From: Candidatus Eremiobacteraceae bacterium
Lineage (GTDB): Bacteria > Vulcanimicrobiota > Vulcanimicrobiia > Eremiobacterales > Eremiobacteraceae
Length of the DNA: 64,000 nt
Assembly: GCA_035710745.1 (NCBI GenBank)
Contig: DASTCX010000007.1
Coordinates: 1 to 64,000 of the forward strand
Reading direction: 5' to 3'
Made by a program: the position numbers and the translations under genes. The notes under the pieces were generated by a model. It was not told the origin of the DNA. It was given only the letters and a program-made list of their open reading frames with translations, and searched no databases. Of the stretch, positions 15,987-24,771 are shown one piece after another (the first letter of the stretch is position 1; the number at the start of each line of letters is the position of its first letter).

Positions 15987-17519
15987 CTACCTGCCCAGCG
16001 ATGAGTCGTTCGCGAGCTGAAGCGTGACCTGTGCGACGGCTTTAGAGACGAGCCCGAGCACGAACGGGTCGTTGTTCGACAGATTGTCGCACCACTTGAA
16101 CGGCATGTCGACGCATCCGCCGGTGAATCCCGGAATTTGACCCTCGTAATCGCCGAGGAATCCGCCCCATGTCCGCACTTCTACCGGACGTTTGCAGCAA
16201 TCTTGCATTGTGAGAATCCCGGTGTTCGGCACTCCGACCAGACTGAACGAGTTCGAGTCGGTGCCGTCGTTGCCGAAGAACACGGTGCGCGCGACGATGC
16301 CGATAGAGCTGAAGTAGTCCTTTATCGCATCCTTGCCGGCGCGCGATTCCGGCACGACGTTCGGCGGGAAGCGATCCACGTTGCCCGCCTTCGCCGGGTC
16401 GGCGATCTGGATATCGTAGTTCGGAGTCGCCGTGACGTCGACATCGAAGTCGAACACGATCCGCCGCAATTCCGACGGAGTCAGATTCCTCGTATAGTAA
16501 CGGGAGCCGAGCAGGCCGATCTCTTCGCCACCGAACCAGATGTAGCGCAGCCGGTTTTTCGTCGGCGTGTTCGCCAACGCTAGCGCGGTTTCGAGAATCG
16601 ACGTGGAGCCCGAAGCATTGTCGAGCATGCCGGCGCCGTAGATCGAATCGAGGTGTGCGTCGACCACGAACACGTGATGAGAATCGCCGTACGGCGAATC
16701 CGCGATGACGTTGTAATCGACGCCGCTGCTCTCGCCCATGCGCACGTCGATGTGGACCAGCGGCGCGTTACCCGACCGATAGCGTTGGAGCAGCGCTTCG
16801 CCAACCACACTCGAGGCGAAGCCGACGACTGGGATGCCGGCCGGATCGTCAATGCGGGTTTCGAACGGGCCGCCTTCCGTGACATACAGAATCGCCGCAC
16901 CAGCGCCGGCATGTTGCGCATTCGTAACCTGAGCGTCGACCGAACACGCGCCGCGCGCGAGCAGTGCGATGTGCCCGCGTGTGAATCCGGCGAAATCGGC
17001 TGGGGAACAGCCATCAAGAGAACCGCGCGGCGCCTGTACCGGCGCGGTCAACGAGCCGCTGCCCGATCGTCGCGCGACGAACCAGTCGCGTGCATACGCG
17101 TACGCGCCGCTCGGCGTACCGAACACCGGCGTGCCCATCACTTGACTCGCGCGATACGTGTATGGCTCAATCGTGACGTGATAGCCCGCGCCCCGCATGA
17201 GACGCGCGACGTGATCGACCGACGCTTCGTAACCGGGCGTCCCCGTGTCTCGGTTGCCATGCCCCTGCGCGTCGGGATTGGCATCGGCGATTCTCTGGAA
17301 TTCTCTGAGGTGTTGCCACAGCGATGATTGTTGGATGCAGGCATCGAGTTTCGTCGTTGTGTCGTTCCTGTGCGTATCGCAGCCGGCGTCGGTCGTGCGG
17401 CTCTGGATGGGCTCTGACACGGTCGGAACGGCCGAGGTCAGGTGCGCGCAGCCGCAAAGAACGGCGGCGATCAACGCCGTGAAGGCGGCGAGAGTTGGTC
17501 TCGAAGCGGTGCGGTGCAC
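15987..17519 (-). CDS. M28-family aminopeptidase-like lipoprotein with PA domain
   Basis: 510 aa, GTG start. Lipobox LCGC with Cys24 as the lipidated residue. A PA domain (about 150-260) is inserted before the M28 zinc peptidase (about 268-490). Expected zinc and catalytic residues are visible: VVDAHLDS (His289), MLDNASGS (Asp300), GGEEIGLLGS (Glu332/333) and VFDFDVD. Near the end, the family motif C-Y-H-x-x-C-D-N, which supplies the last zinc-ligand His, appears as MPFKWCDNLSN, with Phe at the His position. The upstream WGGFLGDYEG confirms the alignment. So one metal ligand seems lost, and activity may be reduced or use another residue. Surface-anchored peptidase or peptidase-like protein. 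Confidence 0.85.
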   Translation of the reverse strand: MHRTASRPTLAAFTALIAAVLCGCAHLTSAVPTVSEPIQSRTTDAGCDTHRNDTTTKLDACIQQSSLWQHLREFQRIADANPDAQGHGNRDTGTPGYEASVDHVARLMRGAGYHVTIEPYTYRASQVMGTPVFGTPSGAYAYARDWFVARRSGSGSLTAPVQAPRGSLDGCSPADFAGFTRGHIALLARGACSVDAQVTNAQHAGAGAAILYVTEGGPFETRIDDPAGIPVVGFASSVVGEALLQRYRSGNAPLVHIDVRMGESSGVDYNVIADSPYGDSHHVFVVDAHLDSIYGAGMLDNASGSTSILETALALANTPTKNRLRYIWFGGEEIGLLGSRYYTRNLTPSELRRIVFDFDVDVTATPNYDIQIADPAKAGNVDRFPPNVVPESRAGKDAIKDYFSSIGIVARTVFFGNDGTDSNSFSLVGVPNTGILTMQDCCKRPVEVRTWGGFLGDYEGQIPGFTGGCVDMPFKWCDNLSNNDPFVLGLVSKAVAQVTLQLANDSSLGR

Positions 17520-17609
17520 GTCATGAGGCTTCCAGGGCCGGAGAATTCATCCATTTCCTGGCCGCGTTGCGACCCTGACTTCATATCGAATACCGTGGCG
17601 GACAGTGCC

Positions 17610-18704
17610 TCAATGGCTAGTCTGGCCGAGCGCGTCCAAGGCGGCTTTTGCGCGGCTCAACGAAGGATCGATCGTCAACGCCTTGCGATATTCCACTGCG
17701 GCTTCGGTGACATCGCCTGAGGTCTGCAGCGCGCGCCCGAGCCCGAAATGCGCCTGCGCGCTTTCGGGATGGTCCGCGACGTTTTGCTTCAAAAGTGCTA
17801 CCGCCGTTTCGGTGTGACCCATCTTGAGGCACTGGTAGCCGATGAAGTCTACAGCGTCGCCCATCTTCGCGTCATGCTCGACAAGCGGAAAGAACTGGTG
17901 GTATGTCGTGAGCACCGCGCCGGCATCTTCGCGCTCGTCGTAGATCCGCTCGAGCATCGTCTGCAAAGGCGTGAGCGACCACTGCGGTGGAGAGAAAAAA
18001 GACAGGTCGAGCTTCGGATTGATCACCACCGAATTGATGCCGCCGTCGTCGAGCACGCGTCCGGTCGCCGAATCGACTTCGCTATCCCGATGGTACATCA
18101 TGATGCCGCCCTCAGGCCGGTAGTCATCGTAGACGTCATACGTCTTCAGTCGAGCGCCAAAGGCGTGCATCGGCACGACCTGCCAGCGCCCATCGATCAT
18201 GAACGTGTCACGGTCGACCAGCAGATCTTCCTTGAAGCCGTCGACGAGCGTGACGTGCACGGTGTATACGGGATGCCCCTCAAAGGTCGCGTCATCGCCG
18301 AGCGTCAGCGTCGTAAGATGAAGCGTGGGCTCGACGAGCGGATCGTCGAACATCGCCGAGTTCCGAGTCGCGCGGGCGGCGTCGCGGACGGTGCGAACGA
18401 CGACGCCAGGATCTGGATAATACTCCCAGGCGCTTCCGTCGTAGCCCTCATGGATCTGATCGAGGCGGTGGACGACCGGATCGCCGATGACGCGATAGAA
18501 CGGTCGCATCTGCGCCGTGTACGTATCGATACGGAAATCACCCTCGTGGTACCAACCGCGTTTGACAAAGGAGTGAACCGCATGTATTCTCACGATGCCG
18601 CCGAGCGCGGCGACGTGGCGCGCCACGATGCCGGAGATCGTCATCGGAGGCGATGAAGGCGACGCGACCGCGAATAGCAGCGCGCAGATCGTGGCGACGA
18701 GCAT
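17610..18704 (-). CDS. Exported LolA-like protein with C-terminal TPR repeats
   Basis: 364 aa with a short signal peptide (LVATICALLFAVASPSS). Residues about 20-250 have the strand-rich pattern of LolA-like outer membrane lipoprotein carrier folds (GYDGSAWEYYPDPG, DLLVDRDTFMIDGRWQVVP, YDVYDDYRPEGGIMMYHR). The last 90 residues contain TPR units, including ESAQAHFGLGRALQTSGDVT and AAVEYRKALTIDPSLSRAKA. It is related in plan to the N-terminal half of the protein at 13359-14837. Likely periplasmic, with the client unknown. It is divergent from the TMEM175 gene across a 107-bp region that holds a strong palindrome. Confidence 0.72.
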   Translation of the reverse strand: MLVATICALLFAVASPSSPPMTISGIVARHVAALGGIVRIHAVHSFVKRGWYHEGDFRIDTYTAQMRPFYRVIGDPVVHRLDQIHEGYDGSAWEYYPDPGVVVRTVRDAARATRNSAMFDDPLVEPTLHLTTLTLGDDATFEGHPVYTVHVTLVDGFKEDLLVDRDTFMIDGRWQVVPMHAFGARLKTYDVYDDYRPEGGIMMYHRDSEVDSATGRVLDDGGINSVVINPKLDLSFFSPPQWSLTPLQTMLERIYDEREDAGAVLTTYHQFFPLVEHDAKMGDAVDFIGYQCLKMGHTETAVALLKQNVADHPESAQAHFGLGRALQTSGDVTEAAVEYRKALTIDPSLSRAKAALDALGQTSH

Positions 18705-18736
18705 CCTGAAGGCCCTCTCGGACGGCAGCTCTTGTT

Positions 18737-18756
18737 ACTACTATAGAATTAGTAGT
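18737..18756. promoter_or_regulatory. Palindromic operator-like site in divergent promoter region
   Basis: ACTACTA-6 nt-TAGTAGT, a perfect 7-bp inverted repeat, 33 bp before the LolA/TPR gene and 56 bp before the TMEM175 gene. The centre reads TATAGAAT, which can serve as a -10 box, so a bound dimer would block polymerase. The form recalls TACTAC-type boxes of BlaI/MecI/CopY-like repressors, but no such regulator is in the window. Confidence 0.45.
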
Positions 18757-18811
18757 GCGGCCGACTTTCTCCTCCGGAGGCGAGAATTTCACAAAACCGT
18801 AAGGAGACGGC

Positions 18812-19414
18812 ATGAAGCGGTTTTCCACCGAGACCGATCGGGTCGAGGCCTTCAGCGATGGCGTGTTCGCCGTCATCATCACCATCATGGTGCTCGAGAT
18901 CCATCCGCCGCACGGCGGCGAGCTTCGCGATTTCTTGCCGGCCGTGCCCACGATCGCCATCTACGCGCTGAGCTTCGTCTTCATCGGCATCTATTGGAAC
19001 AATCACCATCACATGCTGCGCGCGAGCAAGGGCGTCGACGGGCGCGCGATGTGGGCGAACCTGCATCTGCTCTTCTGGCTGTCACTCGTGCCGTTCTCGA
19101 CGAATTGGCTCGGGCAGAACCCGACCGCCGTCGGTCCGACCGTGCTCTACGGCGTGAACCTGCTGCTCGACGCGATCGCATACACGATCCTGCAGCGCTC
19201 GCTACTCGCCGTGAACGGCCGCGATGCCCCATTCGCGAAGGCGGTGGCGGTCGACGTGAAAGGCACCGTTTCGATCGTCTTATACGTGCTCGCGATCAGC
19301 GCGGCGTTCTTCGTGCCGGCTGTCGCCGACGCGCTGTTCGTCACGATCGCCATCATGTGGCTCGTGCCCGATAGGCGCTTCGAACCGCTTATCGACACGA
19401 GCGACCGGCCTTAG
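18812..19414 (+). CDS. TMEM175-type (DUF1211) potassium channel family protein
   Basis: 200 aa, AAGGAG ribosome-binding site six bases upstream of ATG. The first helix has the family signature RVEAFSDGVFAVIITIMVLE (about 9-28), which lines the ion pathway in TMEM175 proteins. Five more hydrophobic segments follow, giving the six-helix unit found in bacterial homologues, which assemble as tetramers. NHHHMLRASK after helix two is typical. The family conducts potassium in studied bacterial members, and here that is inferred. It is transcribed away from the LolA/TPR gene. Confidence 0.9.
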   Translation: MKRFSTETDRVEAFSDGVFAVIITIMVLEIHPPHGGELRDFLPAVPTIAIYALSFVFIGIYWNNHHHMLRASKGVDGRAMWANLHLLFWLSLVPFSTNWLGQNPTAVGPTVLYGVNLLLDAIAYTILQRSLLAVNGRDAPFAKAVAVDVKGTVSIVLYVLAISAAFFVPAVADALFVTIAIMWLVPDRRFEPLIDTSDRP

Positions 19415-19422
19415 TACTCCGG

Positions 19423-19713
19423 CTAGGCGGATCGCGTCGACGGCGCGCGACCGAAGCGTTGGCGCCCGCGTTCTCTCGCTTTCGCCGCCTCGATCTCGCG
19501 ATCGCGCGGCGGCGCGTTCGTCACCAGCGATGCGAGCAATTCGCGGGCTGCATCTGTCACGTGTTCGACCGCGTGTTCGAAGGCCGCCTCGTTCGCTTTC
19601 GACGGATGCGCGAAGCCGCTCAGCTTTCGCACGAATTGGATCGAGGCCGCCCGGATCTCGTCGTTCGTCGCCGGCGGCGCGAAATTGTGAAGCGTCTTGA
19701 TGTTCCTGCACAT
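19423..19713 (-). CDS. DUF2277 family protein
   Basis: 96 aa, starting at ATG 19713 because family members begin with MCRNIKTLHNF. A longer open frame to 19833 adds unrelated residues. The conserved body includes PPATNDEIRAASIQFVRKLS and AFEHAVEHVTDAARELLASL, then a basic tail (EAAKARERGRQRFG). DUF2277 proteins are small, soluble and of unknown function. They are widespread in actinobacteria and related soil bacteria. Convergent with the TMEM175 gene, with only eight bases between stops. Confidence 0.85.
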   Translation of the reverse strand: MCRNIKTLHNFAPPATNDEIRAASIQFVRKLSGFAHPSKANEAAFEHAVEHVTDAARELLASLVTNAPPRDREIEAAKARERGRQRFGRAPSTRSA

Positions 19714-19836
19714 GCCGTAAGACTTGTCCGGATCGAACCGAAGATTCCTCGGTGCCCTTACCATATGGCGGACAGAGGCGGGCGCTTGACCGCTATCCAA
19801 CCCGAAAGCCCCGCGGCCCCAACAAAGGAGCACGCC

Positions 19837-20313
19837 ATGATGCGACTTGCTCGATTCAGTCTGGGCGGAACCGCCTTCGTCCTCGCAGTCACCCTTTCGT
19901 CGCTGCAGCTATGCGCGGCGCGCATCGTCTACACGCAGACGAATCAAACCATCAGCGGCGACGACGCGTCGCTTGCGATCGACCTCAATCACGACGGCGT
20001 GACGGACGTGACGATCCAGTTGGCCTTGTCGACGATAGGATGTTGCGCTGGAACCTAGGTGCGTTGATCTGGCAAGGATCGCCGTACGCGCCGCCTCGGC
20101 TGCCCGTTTAGCCATGACTACGGTTATTGGGGCAATTCAGGGCCGCACTACCTCGGCATCGCGTTCGTCAAGAATGGCCACGTGCACTACGCTTGGGCGC
20201 TGCTCCAGGTATCGTTCGTCAACTCCCAGCGGGTGCACTCGATCATGGCGACGTTGACCGGCTATGCGTATCAGACGATCGCCGGCAAACCACTCCCGGC
20301 CGGCCAGACCTAA
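19837..20313 (+). pseudogene. Decayed small exported-protein gene
   Basis: An AAAGGAG ribosome-binding site six bases before ATG and a signal peptide (LGGTAFVLAVTLSSLQLCAA) begin a protein with DLNHDGVTDVTIQL, a calcium-loop-like strand. It stops at TAG (20056-20058) and again at TGA (20065-20067). After this, the same frame resumes with SGPHYLGIAFVKNGHVHYAW and ends MATLTGYAYQTIAGKPLPAG-QT. The end matches the beta-sandwich end of a larger family of exported proteins. The middle carries two stop codons and appears shortened, so the gene is probably dead. A very short expressed product (73 aa) cannot be excluded. Confidence 0.6.
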
Positions 20314-20403
20314 ACCGACGCTCTTCTGAACGCACCCTCCATAACTGCAGCGGAACTCCGCAATAGCGCAGGATTTTAGGCCGTCGCGCCATAGGGTCCG
20401 CGC

Positions 20404-23400
20404 ATGAAGAATTTGACTGCCGTCATCCTTTTTTGTATCGCCGTGTCCGCGCCGTTAGGCGCGAGCGCCACAGGCTCGACCTCGACCTCGCAAGCGCTCA
20501 TGAGCAAGCTCCATTGGCGCAACATCGGCCCGTACATCGGCGGCCGTGTCGTCGCCGTCGCGGGCGTGCCGAGCGATCCCGACCTGTTCTACATGGGCGG
20601 CGTCCAAGGCGGCATCTGGAAGAGCACCAACTACGGGCTCAGCTGGGATAATATCTCGGACGGTAAGATACCCGGCGTCGCCGACAGCATCGGCGCGATC
20701 GCCGTCGCGTCTTCCAACCCGAAGATCATCTACGCCGGCAGCGGCGAGAGCGACATCCGCGGCGACTTCGACACGGGCGTCGGCATCTACAAGTCGACCG
20801 ATGCCGGCAAGACTTGGCATTACGCCGGCTTGCGCGAGACGCACATGACGAGCTCGATCGTCATCGACCCGCGCAACCCGGATGTCGTGTACGCGACCTC
20901 GATGGGCCACGTCTTCGCGCCGAACCCCGATCGGGGCGTGTTCAAGACGACCGACGGCGGCAAGACGTGGACGAAGGTCCTCTACGTCGACGACAAGACG
21001 GGCGCGAACGACGTCGTCATGGATCCGCAGCATCCGGACACGCTCTACGCGTCGTTGTGGCAGGCACAGCGACAGCCGTGGCATCTCGAGAGCGGCGGCC
21101 CCGGGAGCGGCGTCTACAAGACGACCGACGCGGGCGCGCACTGGACGAAGATCTCAAGCGATCCAGGATTCGCGACCGGCGTACTCGGCAAAATGGGCCT
21201 CGCGGTCGCGGCGAGCGATCCGAAGGTCGTCTACGCGATCGTGCAAGCGACCGACGGCGGCGTTTTCCGCTCGAGCGACGGCGGCGCGACGTGGCACCGC
21301 GTCAACAGCGAGTGGAAGCTCCGTCAGCGAGCCTTCTACTATATGGCGATCTACGTCGACCCGACGAACGCGAACACGGTGTACGCACCGGAAGTCGACA
21401 GCGTCTGGAAATCGACGAACGGGGGCAATGTCTGGAAGCCGCTCATGCCGCCGGGCGACCACCACATCATCTGGATCAACCCGCGCAACACGAACATCAT
21501 GCTCGAAGGCGACGACGGCGGCGCGACCGTCTCCGTCGACGGCGGCAAGACGTGGAGCAGCGAGAACAACCAGCCGACAGGGCAATTCTATCACATCGCA
21601 CTTGATAGCCAATTCCCGTACCACGTCTACGGCGCGCAACAGGACGAAGGCGCGTTCGAAGGACCCAGCGCGTCGAACGAAGGCCTGACGCTCGGCGTTT
21701 GGCACACGGTCGCGCTTGGCGAGAGCACGTACATCGCCGTCGATCCCCGAAACCCGAACGTCACGTACGGCGCGGGCTACTACAGCGCGTTCGCACGGCT
21801 CGACACGTCGACCGGCGAGCAGAAGAACGTCAGCCCGTGGCCGCGCTACATGGCCGGCGCGGCGGCTGCGGAGACCAAGTACCGATTCGGCTGGACGCAC
21901 CCGGTCATGTTCTCGCCGGTGAAGCCGGACGAACTGTTCGAGACGGCGCAGGTCGTCTTCAAGAGCGACGATTTCGGACAGACGTGGACGATCGTCAGCC
22001 CCGATCTGACGCGCGACGACAAGACGAGCGAGGCGCCGAGCGGCGGCCAGATCTATTACGATCAGACCGGCGCCGAGACGTTCCCCGACATCGCGTCGTT
22101 CGCGATCTCCCCGCTCAGCGCGAACGTCATGTGGGCCGGTTCGGCGGATGGGCTAGTGCACGTGACGAGCGACGGCGGCGCCGATTGGAAACTCGTCACG
22201 CCGCCCGACCTCCCGCAGTGGGCGCAGATCAGCAGCATCGAGCCGTCGCACACGGACCAAGGCACGGCATTCGTCACGGCTTCGCGATTCATGTGGGACG
22301 ACTTCCATCCGTACATCTATAAGACGACCGACTACGGCGCGACGTGGACGGCGATGACGAGCGGCATCCCATCGGACCAATACGTCTTCGTCATCCGGCA
22401 AGATCCGCGCGAACCGCGCGTGATGTTCGCGGGAACGCGAAGCACGGTCTACGTCAGCCTCGACGGCGGATCTCAGTGGCAGCCGATCGCGCTCGATCTG
22501 CCTGGCGTCCAGGTCCGCGATCTGGCGATCGATGCGCGTCAGGGCGAGGTCGCCGCCGCGACGCACGGCCGCGCGTTTTGGGTCTTAGACGACCTCGCGC
22601 TCGTCGAGCAGCTCGCGCGCGGATCGAGCATGATGCCTTCGGCCCCGCTGCTCTTCGCGCCCGAAACCGCGTGGCTCTCGCACGCGTACGGCCAGCCGGG
22701 TTTCCCGATCCCGAATCTTGGAGACAGCCCGGACTACGGCGCGAGCGTGTACTTCGAAATCCCGAAGGGCTACGACGGCAAGACGCCGGTGAAGCTGACG
22801 TTCCTCGACGCCGGCGGTAAGACGGTCCGATCTTTCGATCTCCATTTGAAGGAGAAAAAGCCGAAGGAGCTATCGTTCGCGGAGCGCGCGCTGCTCGATC
22901 AACCGGCGCAGACCGCCTACGACCTGCACAAGCTCACCGCGATCAGCCCCGGCATGAACAAGTTCCAATGGGATCTTCGCTATCCGTCGGCGACGGAAGT
23001 GACCGGTCTGCACAACGCGACGGCTGACGACTTCAGCTCAGGAATGATCGGCCCGACGATCGTCCCCGGCACGTATACCGCGGTCCTCGACTACGGTGGA
23101 AAGTCGATGCGAAAGACGTTCCACGTCGCGCTCGACCCGAGGCTGCATCCCGCGGCGGGCGATCTACAAGCCCGGCTGACGTTCGCGATGCGGATCAGCA
23201 ACTACCTCGACGCGCTCGACAAGTCGGTTAACGCCGCGCTCGCCGCACGCGACCGCATGCCGGCCGCGCAGCGCGCGCAGGTCGACGCCGTCTTGGACGA
23301 TTTGGTGCAGTTCAACATCAGGTCGAGCGAGGGCGATCTGCTCGACGAGTCACGGCTCCACGAACAGCTCGCGTTCCTGATGAACTCGCTCGACAACGCG

Positions 23401-23502
23401 TACCAGGCACCGACGAAAGCGGAGTACGCCGCATTCGACGACTTGAAGGCCTTGAGCGACGCCGATCTTGCGAAGCTCCAGGCGGCGATGAAATCGCCCT
23501 AA
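20404..23502 (+). CDS. Large exported BNR/VPS10-like beta-propeller protein
   Basis: 1032 aa with signal peptide (about 1-23). Many Asp-box repeats of the form SxDxGxTW occur through residues 55-720 (KSTDAGKTWHY, KTTDGGKTWTK, RSSDGGATWHR, SVDGGKTWSS, KSDDFGQTWTI, KTTDYGATWTA). This fits two tandem propellers, as in sortilin/VPS10-like and sialidase-fold proteins. ATHGRAFWVLDDL near 720 and the following beta domain and helical tail are typical of large proteins annotated as glycosyl hydrolase or WD40/BNR repeat proteins in soil bacteria. I see no conserved sialidase catalytic set, so an enzyme name is not justified. Exported, likely binding or hydrolysing polymers. Its 3' end overlaps the convergent lipoprotein gene by four bases. 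Confidence 0.85.
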   Translation: MKNLTAVILFCIAVSAPLGASATGSTSTSQALMSKLHWRNIGPYIGGRVVAVAGVPSDPDLFYMGGVQGGIWKSTNYGLSWDNISDGKIPGVADSIGAIAVASSNPKIIYAGSGESDIRGDFDTGVGIYKSTDAGKTWHYAGLRETHMTSSIVIDPRNPDVVYATSMGHVFAPNPDRGVFKTTDGGKTWTKVLYVDDKTGANDVVMDPQHPDTLYASLWQAQRQPWHLESGGPGSGVYKTTDAGAHWTKISSDPGFATGVLGKMGLAVAASDPKVVYAIVQATDGGVFRSSDGGATWHRVNSEWKLRQRAFYYMAIYVDPTNANTVYAPEVDSVWKSTNGGNVWKPLMPPGDHHIIWINPRNTNIMLEGDDGGATVSVDGGKTWSSENNQPTGQFYHIALDSQFPYHVYGAQQDEGAFEGPSASNEGLTLGVWHTVALGESTYIAVDPRNPNVTYGAGYYSAFARLDTSTGEQKNVSPWPRYMAGAAAAETKYRFGWTHPVMFSPVKPDELFETAQVVFKSDDFGQTWTIVSPDLTRDDKTSEAPSGGQIYYDQTGAETFPDIASFAISPLSANVMWAGSADGLVHVTSDGGADWKLVTPPDLPQWAQISSIEPSHTDQGTAFVTASRFMWDDFHPYIYKTTDYGATWTAMTSGIPSDQYVFVIRQDPREPRVMFAGTRSTVYVSLDGGSQWQPIALDLPGVQVRDLAIDARQGEVAAATHGRAFWVLDDLALVEQLARGSSMMPSAPLLFAPETAWLSHAYGQPGFPIPNLGDSPDYGASVYFEIPKGYDGKTPVKLTFLDAGGKTVRSFDLHLKEKKPKELSFAERALLDQPAQTAYDLHKLTAISPGMNKFQWDLRYPSATEVTGLHNATADDFSSGMIGPTIVPGTYTAVLDYGGKSMRKTFHVALDPRLHPAAGDLQARLTFAMRISNYLDALDKSVNAALAARDRMPAAQRAQVDAVLDDLVQFNIRSSEGDLLDESRLHEQLAFLMNSLDNAYQAPTKAEYAAFDDLKALSDADLAKLQAAMKSP

Positions 23503-24515
23503 CGGAGGCGGTCGGGATCGACGGCGACGCCGAACGTGCCGCCGCCTGAGTTCCCAGACACGACGCCGATGAGCGTACCGCCCGGGTAGAGGTACTCCTC
23601 CGCCTGGTTGTTGAGCCCGTCGGCGATGAACCAGTGGTGCTCGAACTCGTTGACCGCCAAACCTGTCGGCGCACCCATGACCGGGAACGACTTCGGGTGC
23701 GTCCGCGGCAGCTCGAAGGTGTCCGCGAGCCCCGCGCCGGCTTCGTCGAGGCGAAGATCGCCGCCCGAGTCGAACGCCAGACCACTCGGACCAGTGAGCG
23801 ATGCGCCGATGACTTCCGTCATGCTTCCACACGCACCGGCCGGGCATGAGACGGACCACAAGCTCCCGATGTCCGTCTGACCCTCGAGCTTGTCGAAGAA
23901 GACCGTGCCGTCACCACGCACCGCGAGAAATTGGCCGACCCCGCCGACCGGCATCGCGAAGTTGCCGACGAATGTGCCGCCGTTCGGACCGGCGATCCAC
24001 GTCGACAGCGAGCCGTCCTCGTGGAGATCTTCGCGCACGAGGTTCGATGCGACGACGGTTCCGTCGGCGGTGAGGACGACGTCGACCGGATCTTGGCCTG
24101 ACGGATCAGTGTACGTGTCGTACGGCGCGGTCTGACCGCGATGGAACACGATGATGTCGTGACCGAAGTCGTTCGCGACGTACAGGTCGTGCGTCGCAGA
24201 GTCGACCGACATCCCCCACGGCGCCTTCACATGCGACGTCAGCACGCCGCACGGCGCTTGCCCGTTGAAATTGCCGGCGTAGATGTTGATCGTGTTGTTG
24301 TTGTAGTCGGAGACGTATTTCAGGCCCCCGTGCGCCGGACAGCTGTAGAAGCTCGTTTGCGTGCGCATCTGCGACACGGGGTGGATCGGCGAGAGCACCG
24401 ACGGCGCTATGGCCGTCGATCCGCTCGAGCTCGAGCAACCATTGAGCAACGCCATTGCGCCGAGCAACGCGAATGTCGCCGCGGTCCGAATGCCTGTCAT
24501 CGTCCGACTCCTCAA
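23499..24515 (-). CDS. NHL/SMP-30-like beta-propeller lipoprotein
   Basis: 338 aa. Lipobox LLNGC near residue 27 after a hydrophobic stretch (ATFALLGAMALLNG), then a Ser-rich linker. The mature part has NHL-like strands: GLKYVSDYNNNTINIYAG, APWGMSVDSATHDLYVANDF, GPSGLAFDSGGDLRLDEAGA and APTGLAVNEFEHHWFIADG. Each is a blade with a G-x-A/S-V-D pattern, giving about six blades. No catalytic metal site was recognised, so lactonase activity is not claimed. Surface-anchored. Similar lipoproteins occur at 37720 (unanchored) and 46213. Confidence 0.8.
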   Translation of the reverse strand: MRSRTMTGIRTAATFALLGAMALLNGCSSSSGSTAIAPSVLSPIHPVSQMRTQTSFYSCPAHGGLKYVSDYNNNTINIYAGNFNGQAPCGVLTSHVKAPWGMSVDSATHDLYVANDFGHDIIVFHRGQTAPYDTYTDPSGQDPVDVVLTADGTVVASNLVREDLHEDGSLSTWIAGPNGGTFVGNFAMPVGGVGQFLAVRGDGTVFFDKLEGQTDIGSLWSVSCPAGACGSMTEVIGASLTGPSGLAFDSGGDLRLDEAGAGLADTFELPRTHPKSFPVMGAPTGLAVNEFEHHWFIADGLNNQAEEYLYPGGTLIGVVSGNSGGGTFGVAVDPDRLR

Positions 24516-24771
24516 AGCGCGTAGGTATGTGCGCGCTTGTTACTCCAGCGTGAAACGGCAGCCTGTCGTTGGCACGCGGTTGTCAGGCAAGTATGGGTTT
24601 TTCTCCGCCTGACCGACTGTGGACGGCGGATATCGGACGGACATATGATATGAAGCGGCTCTAACTTAGGTGAGCAGCCAGGCGGTGCATCCCAAGGGCC
24701 GGCCCGCGAAGCCGACGTACTATTCCAGCATGGTCGGCGCTCGTGTTATAGCGCCGGCGTCTTGAGGTATC

